Positions 37,231 through 37,311 of a stretch of DNA of 37,311 bases are shown here, piece after piece. Each line of letters starts with the position of its first letter. Within the stretch, counting starts at the first letter, position 1. Made by a program: the position numbers and the translations under genes. The stretch is taken from the NCBI GenBank assembly GCA_903900905.1, contig CAIUPC010000309.1, forward strand, positions 1 to 37,311. Direction: 5' to 3'. The DNA is from an uncultured Acetobacteraceae bacterium (GTDB lineage: Bacteria; Pseudomonadota; Alphaproteobacteria; Acetobacterales; Acetobacteraceae). The notes under the pieces were generated by a model. The model saw nothing but the letters and a program-made list of their open reading frames with translations. It ran no database searches and was not told the origin of the DNA.

Positions 37231-37262
37231 CGTCATACCGACGCAGGTCGGTGTCCACGCCT
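37231..37262. repeat. palindromic intergenic repeat, left half only
   Basis: CGTCATACCGACGCAGGTCG followed by GTGTCCACGCC matches the left arm of the 85-bp copy at 31015 with one change. The right arm is not found in the remaining 49 bases of the window, so the copy is a half or continues beyond an insertion. Confidence 0.65.
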
Positions 37263-37311
37263 CGCGTGCTCTCAACGAGACAAGCCAAGGATTCCCATCG
37301 GCCCCGGCACA

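Overview
The window is high-GC, gene-dense DNA and looks chromosomal. It most likely comes from an alphaproteobacterium, possibly in the Rhodospirillales/Acetobacteraceae range. This is an inference from the proA-nadD-rsfS order, a class II (NrdJ-type) ribonucleotide reductase relative, ChrB-ChrA, the general codon bias, and palindromic intergenic repeats of the 'CGTCATGCCGAC...' type common in that class. No rRNA, tRNA, CRISPR array, insertion sequence or phage gene was recognised.

Layout. (1) 1-3419: the 3' end of a DUF1697 gene, two tandem D-2-hydroxyacid dehydrogenases, an OmpR-family response regulator and a small exported protein. (2) 3515-9056: a 17-bp inverted repeat, then an 1,817-codon hybrid histidine kinase whose sensor region is an internal duplication of a GAF-PAS-PAS-PAS block. 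With the nearby response regulator it probably forms a phosphorelay. (3) 9306-13564: a two-gene RND efflux operon without an outer-membrane channel gene. (4) 13646-14452: a transglutaminase-like protein. (5) 14560-17421: a LysR regulator divergent from a two-gene operon. The operon encodes a dimeric-type chlorite dismutase and a GrdB-family protein whose reading frame is crossed by an in-frame TGA followed by a SECIS-like hairpin, so it is most likely a selenoprotein. (6) 17462-20593: a chromate-resistance pair (rhodanese-ChrB fusion and ChrA) and two small exported proteins. (7) 20740-27591: a luciferase-like monooxygenase, a small membrane protein, uvrC, a folM-like/folB pair, a glutathione S-transferase and a nitronate monooxygenase. 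(8) 27658-32578: uvrB, an orphan substrate-binding protein, an alpha/beta-barrel protein and a probable AbrB/RelE-like toxin-antitoxin pair. (9) 32675-36824: proA, nadD, rsfS and a cysteine-free relative of class II ribonucleotide reductase. (10) 36825-37311: tandem ~96-bp repeats and half of a palindromic repeat.

The item most worth checking is the GrdB-like selenoprotein. The gene is split only by TGA at 16675-16677. The same frame stays open on both sides, the family's Sec/Cys-x-x-Cys motif falls exactly on the TGA, and a two-tier hairpin with a GU-containing apical loop starts 4 nt downstream. Its pairing with chlorite dismutase, under a divergent LysR regulator with a T-N11-A dyad, suggests a redox or oxidant-handling module. 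The chromate genes next to it make the segment an oxyanion-themed neighbourhood, although a functional link is only inferred.

Five copies or fragments of a palindromic repeat lie between genes (13582, 21830, 22430, 31015, 37231). Most very long antisense ORFs in the supplied track are shadows of real genes and were left out.
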